NCBI GenBank assembly: GCA_903858055.1
Contig: CAIOHM010000287.1
Span: 1-12,564 of the forward strand
Reading direction: 5' to 3'
Origin: an uncultured delta proteobacterium
GTDB taxonomy: Bacteria > Myxococcota_A > Polyangia > Polyangiales > Polyangiaceae
Length of the DNA stretch: 12,564 nt
Below are positions 1-8,420 of the stretch, one piece after another (position 1 is the first letter of the stretch; every line of letters begins with the position of its first letter). The notes beneath the pieces are model-generated. The model saw only the letters and a list, made by a program, of their open reading frames with translations. It had not been told where the DNA came from and did no database searches. Position numbers and translations under genes: made by a program.

Positions 1-1128
1 CGGTCGGCCGGTGACGCGCTCGTGCGTCCCGCTCGCGTACGCCTCGTCGAGCTTGCCCCAGGGGCTTCGATCGCGCCAATGTTCGAACATCCGTTCGCCA
101 CGCAGTCGCCAGAGGAGGCGTCGCTCGTAGCTCGCGTCGAGGCTCGCGACCGCTCGTGCGAGGGGCCCGCCCGTGCGCCTCATGTGAACGGCAGAAGCCA
201 GCCGCTCGCGGAGCCGATCCGCCATCGGGGCTTCCGTGTCGTCGTGAGCGACCCAGGGAGCGCTCGGGAGCGGGTCGCCCGTGAGTGTGATGTCCCGCGG
301 ATCGGCGACGCCGAGCCCCGCGTCTTGGGCAAGCACGAGCGCCGCACACTGAAGCGGGTCGTAGCCGTAGAGCCGCGCGATCGTCGCGTCCACGGCGACC
401 GGGTCGCGGCCGGCGAACGCGAGGTTGGTCGTGAGGGGCTCTTGGAGCACGCCGTGGCGCTCGGGCACGACGGTCGTCGCGTCGACGAAGGTGAACGAGC
501 CTGCGTGAACTTCGCGCTCCACCGCGAGCGCGTCGACGAAGGCGTGCGGACCCGCGGCGAGGGCCTCCTCGCTCGCCGCGCCGAAGAGACCGAGCAGCGT
601 GCTCCCGAGCGACCCCCAGAGACGACGCGGGTGAGGGGGGCGCGCTACGGGCAGATGCACGACGTTCGTACCGAAGAAGCTCTTCGGCACGTAGAGACCG
701 TCGGGCAGGGTCTCGTGGAGCACGCGGAGCTGCGCGCGCGGGCGGTACTCGACGAACCGCTCGACGCTCGCGTCGCGCGTGTGCAGCGTACGCAGCCCAT
801 GGCGTTCGGTGATCACGCGTGCCGCACGGCGCGTGCGCGTGTCTGTCTCGAGCTCGCGCGGGTCACGACCGTGCGCACGCGCGAGGTTCTCGAAGCCCGC
901 CGCACGGAGCGACACGGCCGCGCCCTCCACTTGCCATGGCGGCGAGTTCGCCCCCGGGAGCGGGAAAGGCAAGCTCCTCTCCTCGCGTAGAATCGTCGTC
1001 GCGTGGGGGTCGAACCCCGCGCCGAGCCCCGAAAAGTGCGCGAGGCGCTCGTAGTCGACGAGGACCGACTCGGGGCGGAGCCGTACGCAGTGGACGACGC
1101 TCTTGCTCATGGGGACACGCGCAGCCAT
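1..1128 (-). CDS. DUF362-like protein, 3' end cut by window edge
   Basis: An open frame runs without a stop from an ATG at 1128 to the left edge, giving 376 visible codons; the C-terminus is missing. The frame opens before the ATG as well, but I see no other ATG there; a second in-frame ATG lies at 1110. GAGGG directly abuts the first ATG, which is too close for a normal ribosome binding site, so 1110 is possible. Support for DUF362: an SPPWQVEGA segment (residues 62-70), TNVVHLPVARP (154-164), LLGLFGAA (178-185) and, best, a FAGRDPVAVDATIARLYGYDP segment near 238-258 followed by GLGVADPRDITLTGDP (271-286), matching the DpVAVD...G...GlG..d...i.v.G pattern of that family. The function of such proteins is mostly unknown. 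I see no CxxCxxC ferredoxin motif in the visible part. Family call is moderate, frame call is strong. Confidence 0.62.
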   Translation of the reverse strand, partial: MAARVPMSKSVVHCVRLRPESVLVDYERLAHFSGLGAGFDPHATTILREERSLPFPLPGANSPPWQVEGAAVSLRAAGFENLARAHGRDPRELETDTRTRRAARVITERHGLRTLHTRDASVERFVEYRPRAQLRVLHETLPDGLYVPKSFFGTNVVHLPVARPPHPRRLWGSLGSTLLGLFGAASEEALAAGPHAFVDALAVEREVHAGSFTFVDATTVVPERHGVLQEPLTTNLAFAGRDPVAVDATIARLYGYDPLQCAALVLAQDAGLGVADPRDITLTGDPLPSAPWVAHDDTEAPMADRLRERLASAVHMRRTGGPLARAVASLDASYERRLLWRLRGERMFEHWRDRSPWGKLDEAYASGTHERVTGRP

Positions 1129-1162
1129 CCCTCGATAGTTCGTCTCGACCGACGCGGAAACG

Positions 1163-1189
1163 AAAAAGGCAGGGTCCGAAGACCCCGCC
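1163..1189 (-). terminator. Intrinsic terminator of enolase gene, UUCG loop
   Basis: Read on the minus strand, GGC and GGGTC arms pair with GACCC and GCC around a TTCG loop closed by C-G, with one C-A mismatch in the stem, followed at once by TTTTT. It starts 22 bases after the enolase stop. On the plus strand no T-run follows the stem, so it works in one direction only. Confidence 0.85.
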
Positions 1190-1210
1190 CCACATTCGTC
1201 GCAGGTGCGC

Positions 1211-2497
<1,287 letters not shown>

Positions 2498-2570
2498 GAG
2501 AGTCTCCTAGCTGGCTCGCGCGTTAGAGGCCGAAAGGCGGTGCCGCAAGGAAAAAGCGGCGCGAACCTCG

Positions 2571-4610
2571 TCACGGCAGCGCGACCCATGCGTCACGGAG
2601 CACGTCGAGGTGCGTCACTCGCCGCGCGTCAGGCAGCGAGGCGAGCAGCGTGCGGCCGTAGGCCTTCGAGGTCAGCCGCCGGTCGAGAATCGCCACGATG
2701 CCCGTGTCCGTCTCGCGTCGCAAAAGGCGTCCAAAGCCCTGCTGCAGCGCGATGGCCGCGGTCGGAAGGGTGTATTCTGCAAATGAGCTGCCGCCACGCT
2801 TGTCGATGGCTCGACACCGCGCCTCGTGGAGTGGCTCCGTGGGCACGGGGAACGGGATGCGGTCGATGACCACGAGACGCAGCGCCGCGCCGGGCACGTC
2901 TACGCCCTCCCAGAAGCTCGCGGTGGCGACGAGCACCGCGTCGCCGTGGTCGCGAAAACGCTGGAGAAGCACGTGCTTCGGAGCCTCGCCTTGCACGAGC
3001 AGGTGCTCGCCGACCGTGGGCCTGAGCGCGGCCTCGAAGGTCCGCAGCGCCCGGTGCGAGGTGCAGAGCACGAAGGCGCCACCGCCGGTGAGCGCGATGA
3101 GCTCCTGCACGCGATCGGCCGCCGCACGATCGAAGGCGGCGCTCTGAGGCTCGGGCAAGTCCTCCGGCAAGTAGAGCAGCGCCGACCCGTTCACGTCGAA
3201 GGGTGACGGTACGCGGAGCTCCTGGGCGTGCGCCGGCAGCCCGAGGCGCTGGCGTACGAAGGTGAAGTCACGGCGACCGTTCGCGAGGGCCGTCGAGAGC
3301 GTGGCGCTCGTGAAGACGATGGGCCCAACCCTTGGAAAAAGACGCCTCGAAAGCTCGTGGCCGACGTGCACGGGCGCGACGGTCATGGTCACGCTCCGGC
3401 CGCGCATGGAGGCACCCACGACCTTGGTGTTGACGATCGCGTCGGGGTCGTCGCTGCTCGGAGGAACCTCTTCGTCCGCCTCCCAGTGCGCGCCGAGCGC
3501 TTGACCCACGGCGTCGAGGGCGCGGCGGAGATCGCCCGCGCGGCGTTCGGCCACCGCGAGCGATTCGTCGCTCGCACACTCGTGGAGAGCGCCTTCCAGC
3601 GCGAACAGCGTCTCGACCACGGCCTCGCGCGCGGTCTCGAGCGGGCCTGTCCAGTCGCTCGGGGCGAGGGAGCGGCTCTGGGCGTTTCCCTGAGAATCAC
3701 GGGTCAAGAGCGACGCCACGCCGCCAAAGAAAGCCCGCGCCACACCCTCGAGCGAGTGCGCGAGGCGCGTGATGCGCTCGGTGCCTTCGCGCTTCTTGAG
3801 GAGCGATCGCCGCGTCAGCTGGCGCCGCAGGTCGCCGAGGAGCTGGTCCATCTTGCCGGAGCTCAGCGTCGTGCCGAAGAACGTCGTCGCCACGTCTTCG
3901 AGCTGGTGCGCCTCGTCGACCACGAGCACGTCATACGACGGAAGTACGCTCGCATACTCGCGTATGGACGCCGTACGCAGCGCGAGATCCGCCATGAGCA
4001 GGTGGTGATTGACGATGACGAGCTGCGCGTCGTCGGCGTTTTTCTTCATTTTCGTGATGAAGCAGCGCTCGTGGTGCGGGCAGGCGTTGCCGAGCCGGGT
4101 CTCCGTGGAGCTCTGGACCGAAAGCCACGCGGCCGCATCGTCGCCAAGGAAGTCGATCTCGCTGCGGTCGCCGGTCTCGGTGCGCTGGGCCCAATCCTCG
4201 AGCTCTCCGAACCCTTGCGGGGGTGCTCCGTCGAGGCGCACGTCGATGCGGGCCTCCTCGAAGCGGCGGCGGCAAAGGTAGTTCTGGAGCCCCTTGACGA
4301 TCGCGACCGAGAGGGTGCGGCCGTGCTCGGCGAGGATCGCCTCGACGAGGGGGACGTCCTTCTTCAACAGCTGCTCTTGCAGCGCGATCGTCGCGGTCGA
4401 GACGACGACCTTCCGGCCGCTGAGCAGCGCAGGGAGCAGGTACGCGAGCGACTTTCCCGTGCCGGTGCCCGCCTCGACGACGATGGGCCGGTCGTCGGCG
4501 AGCGCTCCGATGACCGCTTCGACCATCGCGAGCTGTCCATCGCGCGGGCGGTACCCGGGCAAATGACGCGCGAGGGCGCCGCCAGGCAGAAAGAGCGTCC
4601 GCGCGTCCAT
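2571..4610 (-). CDS. dinG: DinG/XPD-type ATP-dependent DNA helicase
   Basis: Superfamily 2 helicase of the DinG/YoaA/XPD group; known members unwind DNA 5'-3' and act in repair and in resolving unusual DNA structures. Complete at 679 residues. Domains: Q-motif-like RPRDGQLAMVEA (21-32), Walker A GTGTGKS (48-54), iron-sulfur region (113-183), IVNHHLLMADLAL (199-211), DEAH box (232-235), FTSATLST motif III, and in the second RecA-like domain ATASFWEGVDVPG and the motif VI-like QQGFGRLLRRE. The Fe-S region keeps C113 (NYLC), C177 and C183 (CPHHERCF), but the position five before C177, normally the second cysteine, is R172. The ATG at 4610 has no convincing Shine-Dalgarno sequence; a perfect 12-base palindrome lies just upstream. 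It is divergent from the PAS-GGDEF gene and probably first in a dinG-eno unit. Confidence 0.92.
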   Translation of the reverse strand: MDARTLFLPGGALARHLPGYRPRDGQLAMVEAVIGALADDRPIVVEAGTGTGKSLAYLLPALLSGRKVVVSTATIALQEQLLKKDVPLVEAILAEHGRTLSVAIVKGLQNYLCRRRFEEARIDVRLDGAPPQGFGELEDWAQRTETGDRSEIDFLGDDAAAWLSVQSSTETRLGNACPHHERCFITKMKKNADDAQLVIVNHHLLMADLALRTASIREYASVLPSYDVLVVDEAHQLEDVATTFFGTTLSSGKMDQLLGDLRRQLTRRSLLKKREGTERITRLAHSLEGVARAFFGGVASLLTRDSQGNAQSRSLAPSDWTGPLETAREAVVETLFALEGALHECASDESLAVAERRAGDLRRALDAVGQALGAHWEADEEVPPSSDDPDAIVNTKVVGASMRGRSVTMTVAPVHVGHELSRRLFPRVGPIVFTSATLSTALANGRRDFTFVRQRLGLPAHAQELRVPSPFDVNGSALLYLPEDLPEPQSAAFDRAAADRVQELIALTGGGAFVLCTSHRALRTFEAALRPTVGEHLLVQGEAPKHVLLQRFRDHGDAVLVATASFWEGVDVPGAALRLVVIDRIPFPVPTEPLHEARCRAIDKRGGSSFAEYTLPTAAIALQQGFGRLLRRETDTGIVAILDRRLTSKAYGRTLLASLPDARRVTHLDVLRDAWVALP

Positions 4611-4617
4611 GGGCGAC

Positions 4618-4638
4618 CGCTAGCGAACGTTCGCAGCG
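4618..4638. promoter_or_regulatory. Palindrome in the dinG / PAS-GGDEF divergent spacer
   Basis: GCGAACGTTCGC at 4623-4634 is a perfect 12-base palindrome. CGCT before it (4618-4621) and AGCG after it (4635-4638) extend the symmetry with one extra A at 4622. It lies 12 bases upstream of the dinG ATG and 84 bases upstream of the divergent PAS-GGDEF ATG, inside a 108-base spacer that must carry both promoters. It could be an operator, or a hairpin in the dinG leader. The half-site resembles the GAAC/GTTC halves of some LexA boxes but lacks the N4 spacer, so I do not name a regulator. Confidence 0.45.
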
Positions 4639-4718
4639 GCGAAAAGGTGAACGTCGTACGCGTGTTCGTCACGCGCGCAGCCTTGCGTTTGCGCACGAAA
4701 TCCCCCAAGGAGAGCACC

Positions 4719-5717
4719 ATGAACGCGCCTTCCGCGAGCTCTTGGGTCGACGAAGCCGACTGGCTTCGCTTCGTGGAGTCGTGCCTCGTCACCATGCTCG
4801 AGGCGAGCGACGACGGCCTCTTCGTCTTCGACGCGGACGGCGTATGCCGCATGATCGGCCGCCGCGCCGGCGAGCTCTTCGACTTCGAGCCCTCGAACTT
4901 CGTGGGAAAGAGTCGCCGTGAGGTCCTCGAGATCGTGGCGCGCGCCTCGGAAGATCCCGCGTCGTTCCTCGAGGTCGCCTCGGTCAACGACCTCTTCAGC
5001 GAGCCTGGCGTGCAAGCCGAGCTCGACGTGCTGAGGCCCCAGCCGCGCCGCGTGCTTTGGCTCACGTTCCCCATCGTTCAAGAAGGTCGCGTGCGGGGTC
5101 GTTTGGCGCTGGCCCGTGACGTCACCCGCGAGCGAAGCGCCGAGCGATCGATTCGCCAGCTCCAGGCGCGGGTCGTCGAGCTCTCGCCCTTCGACGTGAT
5201 GACCGGTCTCCCGAACGCGCGCCGCTTCCACGAGGAGCTCGAGCGCGAACACCTGCGCAGCGAGCGCCACTGGGAGGCGTACTCCGTGCTTCGCGTGGCC
5301 ATCGACGACGCCGCGGGCATCGAGGCGGATCTGGGCCGGCCCACCTTCGAGCGCTTGCTCGACGAGGCCGCGATTGCGCTGCGCGGCGTGCGGCGCGACT
5401 ACGACCTCCTCGCGCGAATCGGCGAGAGCGACTTCGCGCTCTTGCTCCCCGGCGCTTCGATCGACGCCGTGAGCGTCGTGAAGGATCGCGTCGACGCGGC
5501 GATCGCGATTCGCTGCGAAGAACCGAGCATGCCTCACCCGTTCACGGTCTCCGTGGGCGCGGCCGTGTGGCTTCCGCCTGCGAAAGAGAGCGCGGCCACG
5601 GTCCTCGCCGCGGCGAGCCTCGCGCTCGAAGCTGCTCAAACGAAGGGCGCGCGTCAATTCGTGAGCCGTGTCATCAGCGAGCGGAACCTCGACGTCGCCG
5701 AAGGCGGTGAGCGATGA
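4719..5717 (+). CDS. PAS plus degenerate GGDEF protein, likely c-di-GMP receptor
   Basis: 332 residues, soluble, no membrane segment. The start is ATG at 4719 with AAGGAG about seven bases upstream (the frame is open much further upstream, antisense to dinG, but without such support). A PAS-like sensor fold spans about 28-136 (DDGLFVFDADGVCRMIGRRAG, ending LALARDVTRERS), a short helical linker 138-156, and a GGDEF domain 157-316 that starts FDVMTGLPNARRFHEEL, close to the usual D.LTGLPNRR. The signature GGDEF is replaced by GESDF (235-239), and the metal/substrate segment has A194, A198 and A199 where D, F and K are usual, so cyclase activity is unlikely. RDYD (226-229) sits nine residues before the signature, exactly where the RxxD allosteric c-di-GMP site lies in PleD. 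Known degenerate GGDEF proteins keeping this site, such as SgmT of Myxococcus, bind c-di-GMP. The stop overlaps the mazG start (ATGA), so it leads an operon. Ligand of the PAS domain is unknown. Confidence 0.88.
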   Translation: MNAPSASSWVDEADWLRFVESCLVTMLEASDDGLFVFDADGVCRMIGRRAGELFDFEPSNFVGKSRREVLEIVARASEDPASFLEVASVNDLFSEPGVQAELDVLRPQPRRVLWLTFPIVQEGRVRGRLALARDVTRERSAERSIRQLQARVVELSPFDVMTGLPNARRFHEELEREHLRSERHWEAYSVLRVAIDDAAGIEADLGRPTFERLLDEAAIALRGVRRDYDLLARIGESDFALLLPGASIDAVSVVKDRVDAAIAIRCEEPSMPHPFTVSVGAAVWLPPAKESAATVLAAASLALEAAQTKGARQFVSRVISERNLDVAEGGER

Positions 5718-6574
5718 GCCTCCCGCGTTTCGACGAGAACGCCCCGCGGCCGCGAGCGGACCTCGCGCTTCAAGAGGGCGCGCACGTGCGTCACTTGGTC
5801 GGCGTCATGCAGCGGCTCCTCGCCAAAGACGGCTGCCCGTGGGACCGCGAGCAGACGCTCGAAACGCTGCGAAAATACACGCTCGAAGAGGCGTGCGAGG
5901 TCATCGACGCCATCGACTCGGGATCGGCGGAAGCGCACCGGGAAGAGCTCGGCGATCTCCTCTTGCAGATCGTCTTTCAAGCGGAGCTCACGCGCCGCGC
6001 CGGCACCTTCGGGCTCGACGACGTCGTCGAGGGCATCGTCCACAAGCTGGTCTCGCGCCACCCGCACGTCTTCGGCGACGTGGAGGCCTCCACGAGCGAC
6101 GAGGTCCTCGCGAACTGGGAGAAGCTCAAGGCCAAGGAAAAGGCGGGGCGCGGGCTCCTCGACGGTCTGCCACGCAACCTGCCGGCGCTCCTGCGAAGCC
6201 AGCGCATCGGCGAGAAGGTGGAGCGTGTGGGGTTCGATTGGCCCGACGTGGCCGGCTCGCGCGCGAAGGTCACGGAAGAGATCCGTGAGCTCGATGAGGC
6301 CATCGCGTCGGGCGACCGGCAAGCGATCGAGGAGGAGCTCGGTGACGCGCTCTTTGCGCTCGTGAACCTGGCGCGTCACGTGAAGGTCGACGCCGAAGGC
6401 GCGCTCCGGCGCACCGCCGACAAGTTCGCGAACCGCTTCAAGCATGTGGAAAACCGCGTGCGGGACGAGCACGGCGGCTGGGGCGACGCCGCTTCCGGCA
6501 ACCTGCCGCTCGAGGTCCTCGACAGGTACTGGGAAGAAGCGAAGGCCGCCGAGCGCGCCAAAGGAAAAGCATGA
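5714..6574 (+). CDS. mazG: MazG nucleoside triphosphate pyrophosphohydrolase
   Basis: Hydrolyses (d)NTPs to monophosphate and pyrophosphate and is thought to clear non-canonical nucleotides or tune nucleotide pools. 286 residues, a tandem MazG protein. The first MazG domain covers about 25-145: MQRLLAKDGCPWDREQTLETL (32-52), EExxE with E58, E59 and E62, ELGDLLLQIVFQAEL (78-92, E78 and D81), SRHPHVFGDV (114-123) and NWEKLKAKEK. The second covers about 160-275 with EEIRELDEAI (188-197) and EEELGDALFALVNLARH (206-222). The N-terminus is about 20 residues longer than in E. coli MazG. The ATG at 5714 overlaps the upstream stop by four bases, and its own stop overlaps the rlmN start by four bases, suggesting translational coupling. 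It is not beside a mazEF toxin-antitoxin pair. Confidence 0.95.
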   Translation: MSLPRFDENAPRPRADLALQEGAHVRHLVGVMQRLLAKDGCPWDREQTLETLRKYTLEEACEVIDAIDSGSAEAHREELGDLLLQIVFQAELTRRAGTFGLDDVVEGIVHKLVSRHPHVFGDVEASTSDEVLANWEKLKAKEKAGRGLLDGLPRNLPALLRSQRIGEKVERVGFDWPDVAGSRAKVTEEIRELDEAIASGDRQAIEEELGDALFALVNLARHVKVDAEGALRRTADKFANRFKHVENRVRDEHGGWGDAASGNLPLEVLDRYWEEAKAAERAKGKA

Positions 6575-7800
6575 GCACCAAGCCCGAAGGCAACGTCGAG
6601 AGCATTCCCTTCTTCGCGCGCACGCCGGAGGAGTGGGGCGCCGATGCCAAGCGCTTTGGCGGCCGTCCGTTCCACGGGCGGCAGATCTTCCGCTGGATCC
6701 ACGTGAAGGGCGTGTCGAACCCCGCGGAAATGACCGACCTCCCCGTCTCCGTGCGCGCCAAGCTCGAAGAGGCGGGCCTGTGTGACCCGATCACGGCCCA
6801 ATCGGTACGTCGGTCCACCGACGGCACACGCAAAATGCTCGTGGGCGTACGCGGCGACGTGAACGTCGAGACCGTGCTCATCCCCGGGGTGACCGGGGCG
6901 CGCGGGCGTATGCCTTCGCCGCTCGACGGCGGTTCGACCGAGATCGACGCCGACGCGGTCTTCGACGACGAAGGCGAAGGCGAGGCGGAAGCCGAAGAAA
7001 ACACGACGACGGCGCCGGACGAGCGCGTGCGCGTGAGCCAGTGCATCTCGACCCAGGTGGGCTGCGCGATGGGCTGTGTCTTCTGCGCGAGCGGAGTCGC
7101 CGGCCTCAAGCGCCACCTCGACGCGGGCGAGATCGTCGGCCAGGTGATCCTCGGGCGCCGCCACCTCGACGCCGACGAGCGCCTCTCGAACGTCGTCTAC
7201 ATGGGCATGGGCGAGCCGCTCAACAACTACGACAACACGGTCCGCTCGCTGAAGATTCTCAGCCACCGCGACGGTATTGCGCTTTCCAGCCGCCGTATCA
7301 CCGTGTCCACGTCGGGGCTCATTCCCGAGATCGCGAAGCTCGGCGAAGACTTCAAGGGCAACATCGGCCTCGCCATCTCGCTCCACGCGGTGAACGACGA
7401 GCGACGCTCCGCGCTCATGCCCATCAACCGCAAGTACCCCATCGCCGAGCTCATGCAGGCGCTGCGCAAGTACCCCCTTCCGCGCCGTCGCCGCATCACC
7501 ATCGAATACACGCTCGTCGCGGGCCAGAACGACACGGTTTCCGAGGCAAAAGCCCTGGCGAAGCTCCTCTCGGTCATCCCGGTGAAGGTCAACCTCATCC
7601 CGATGAACCCGATCTCCGCGTCCACGCTCGGGCCTCCGCCCATGGCGGGGGTGCTCCAGTTTCAGAAGGTGCTCGTAGACGCGGGCTTCAGTTGCTTCAT
7701 CCGCCGTCGCCGCGGTGACGACGTCGACGCCGCTTGCGGGCAGCTGGCTCTCCTCGGGGCGAAACCCAAAGTGAAGCGCGCCGTCGGAGCGGTGGACTAG
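6571..7800 (+). CDS. rlmN: RlmN, dual rRNA/tRNA adenine-C2 methyltransferase
   Basis: Radical SAM enzyme that methylates C2 of A2503 in 23S rRNA and A37 in some tRNAs, affecting decoding and the peptidyl-transferase tunnel. 409 residues. The cluster motif is C165-AMG-C169-VF-C172; C158 lies seven before it and C389 near the C-terminus, matching the reductive and methyl-carrying cysteine positions (E. coli C118 and C355). Also seen: RPFHGRQIFRWIH (32-44), YMGMGEPLNNYDN (210-222), ISTSG-like TVSTSGLIPEI, LAISLHAVNDERRS, and NLIPMNP. Residues about 106-153, between the VETVLIP strand and the SQCISTQVGC segment, form an insert of roughly 48 residues rich in D and E that most family members lack. 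It starts within the mazG stop (ATGA) and is followed 20 bases later by the AlkB-like gene. The C389 and cluster residues rule against a simple Cfr-like resistance call, though the families are close. Confidence 0.95.
   Translation: MSTKPEGNVESIPFFARTPEEWGADAKRFGGRPFHGRQIFRWIHVKGVSNPAEMTDLPVSVRAKLEEAGLCDPITAQSVRRSTDGTRKMLVGVRGDVNVETVLIPGVTGARGRMPSPLDGGSTEIDADAVFDDEGEGEAEAEENTTTAPDERVRVSQCISTQVGCAMGCVFCASGVAGLKRHLDAGEIVGQVILGRRHLDADERLSNVVYMGMGEPLNNYDNTVRSLKILSHRDGIALSSRRITVSTSGLIPEIAKLGEDFKGNIGLAISLHAVNDERRSALMPINRKYPIAELMQALRKYPLPRRRRITIEYTLVAGQNDTVSEAKALAKLLSVIPVKVNLIPMNPISASTLGPPPMAGVLQFQKVLVDAGFSCFIRRRRGDDVDAACGQLALLGAKPKVKRAVGAVD
6886..7029 (+). other. Acidic insertion inside RlmN (residues about 106-153)
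   Basis: Between the VETVLIP strand and the SQCISTQVGC cluster loop, the frame carries about 48 extra residues: a Gly/Arg/Pro part, then an Asp/Glu/Ala-rich stretch (DEGEGEAEAEEN near 133-144) and a Thr run. The reading frame is unbroken, so it is a real insertion in the protein rather than a frameshift. It is probably a disordered surface loop. Confidence 0.7.
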
Positions 7801-7820
7801 CGGCCCGTCGCGCGAAGACG

Positions 7821-8420
7821 ATGAGCAACTGGGTCCTCGAAGGCGGCGGCACGCTCGAGCTTCGGGAGGAGTGGCTCCCGGTGCGCGTGGCCGATCAGTT
7901 CCTCGCGGCGCTTCGTGAGGAAATACCCTGGCGCCAGAACCACGTGACCATCGCGGGAAAGCGCATCGCCGAACCGCGCCTCTCGTCGTGGCACGGCGAT
8001 GAAGATGCAGTCTACACCTATGCGCGCGAGCTTCACCGCCCCGCTCCGTGGACGCCGCACCTCTCGTTGCTCCGCGAGGCGCTCGAGCGCGACGTGGGTT
8101 CGCGCTTCAACAGCGTGCTCGCGAACCGCTACCGGAGCGGCCAAGACGCGATGGGCATGCACGCGGACGACGAGCGGGAGCTCGGCCCGGAGCCGATCAT
8201 CGCGAGCGTCAGCCTCGGCATGACGCGCGCCTTTCAGCTCGCGCCCAAGAAGGGAAGAGCCGGCGAACGTCGCACGCTTCGCCTCGCCCACGGCTCGCTG
8301 CTGGTCATGGGCGGCCCCCTTCAGCGCGACTGGAAGCACGGCGTGCCGCGGGAGGCGCACGTGTTCGAGGAGCGCCTGAACCTCACGTTCCGCTACGTTG
8401 CGCCGAGGGGCAGAGCGTGA
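7821..8420 (+). CDS. AlkB-family Fe(II)/2-oxoglutarate dioxygenase (ALKBH2/3 type)
   Basis: 199 residues. Members oxidatively remove methyl groups such as 1-methyladenine and 3-methylcytosine from DNA or RNA. Motifs in order: EPRLSSWHGDEDAVYTY (51-67), RFNSVLANRYRSGQD (95-109), GMHADDERELG (112-122) with iron ligands H114 and D116, IASVSLGMTRAFQL (127-140), HGSLLVMGGPLQRDWKHGVP (157-176) with the distal ligand H173, and RLNLTFR (185-191) with the two arginines that bind 2-oxoglutarate. The pattern is nearer ALKBH2/3-like bacterial proteins than E. coli AlkB, so I give no symbol. ATG at 7821 fits the family length; the frame is open into rlmN but that part has no homology signal. Only a weak GAAG lies upstream. 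Last gene of the plus-strand operon; its final 38 bases overlap the convergent gene. Confidence 0.92.
   Translation: MSNWVLEGGGTLELREEWLPVRVADQFLAALREEIPWRQNHVTIAGKRIAEPRLSSWHGDEDAVYTYARELHRPAPWTPHLSLLREALERDVGSRFNSVLANRYRSGQDAMGMHADDERELGPEPIIASVSLGMTRAFQLAPKKGRAGERRTLRLAHGSLLVMGGPLQRDWKHGVPREAHVFEERLNLTFRYVAPRGRA

Noticed and set aside
22..990. Long plus-strand frame of 322 codons opposite the DUF362-like gene
   Set aside because: Arg/Glu/Val-rich translation without motifs; it mirrors the minus-strand frame, which has family motifs. GC-rich shadow.
2542..2560. GCCGC/GCGGC inverted repeat between dinG and eno as terminator
   Set aside because: Short stem with a nine-base loop and no T-run after it on the minus strand.
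3228..4718. Upstream extension of the PAS-GGDEF frame
   Set aside because: The extra residues are antisense to dinG and without domains; AAGGAG before the ATG at 4719 supports the shorter protein.
4620..5657. Minus-strand frame of 345 codons opposite the PAS-GGDEF gene
   Set aside because: Sense frame has PAS and GGDEF motifs and a good ribosome binding site; the antisense translation has none.
4719..5717. Active diguanylate cyclase
   Set aside because: GGDEF is replaced by GESDF and other metal/substrate residues are missing.
5714..6574. MazG as part of a MazEF toxin-antitoxin module
   Set aside because: No mazE or mazF reading frame is adjacent; its neighbours are a GGDEF protein and rlmN.
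6376..7386. Minus-strand frame of 336 codons across mazG and rlmN
   Set aside because: Shadow of two well-supported genes.
6571..7800. Cfr-type antibiotic-resistance methyltransferase
   Set aside because: Sequence and context fit housekeeping RlmN; no features pointing to Cfr or mobility.
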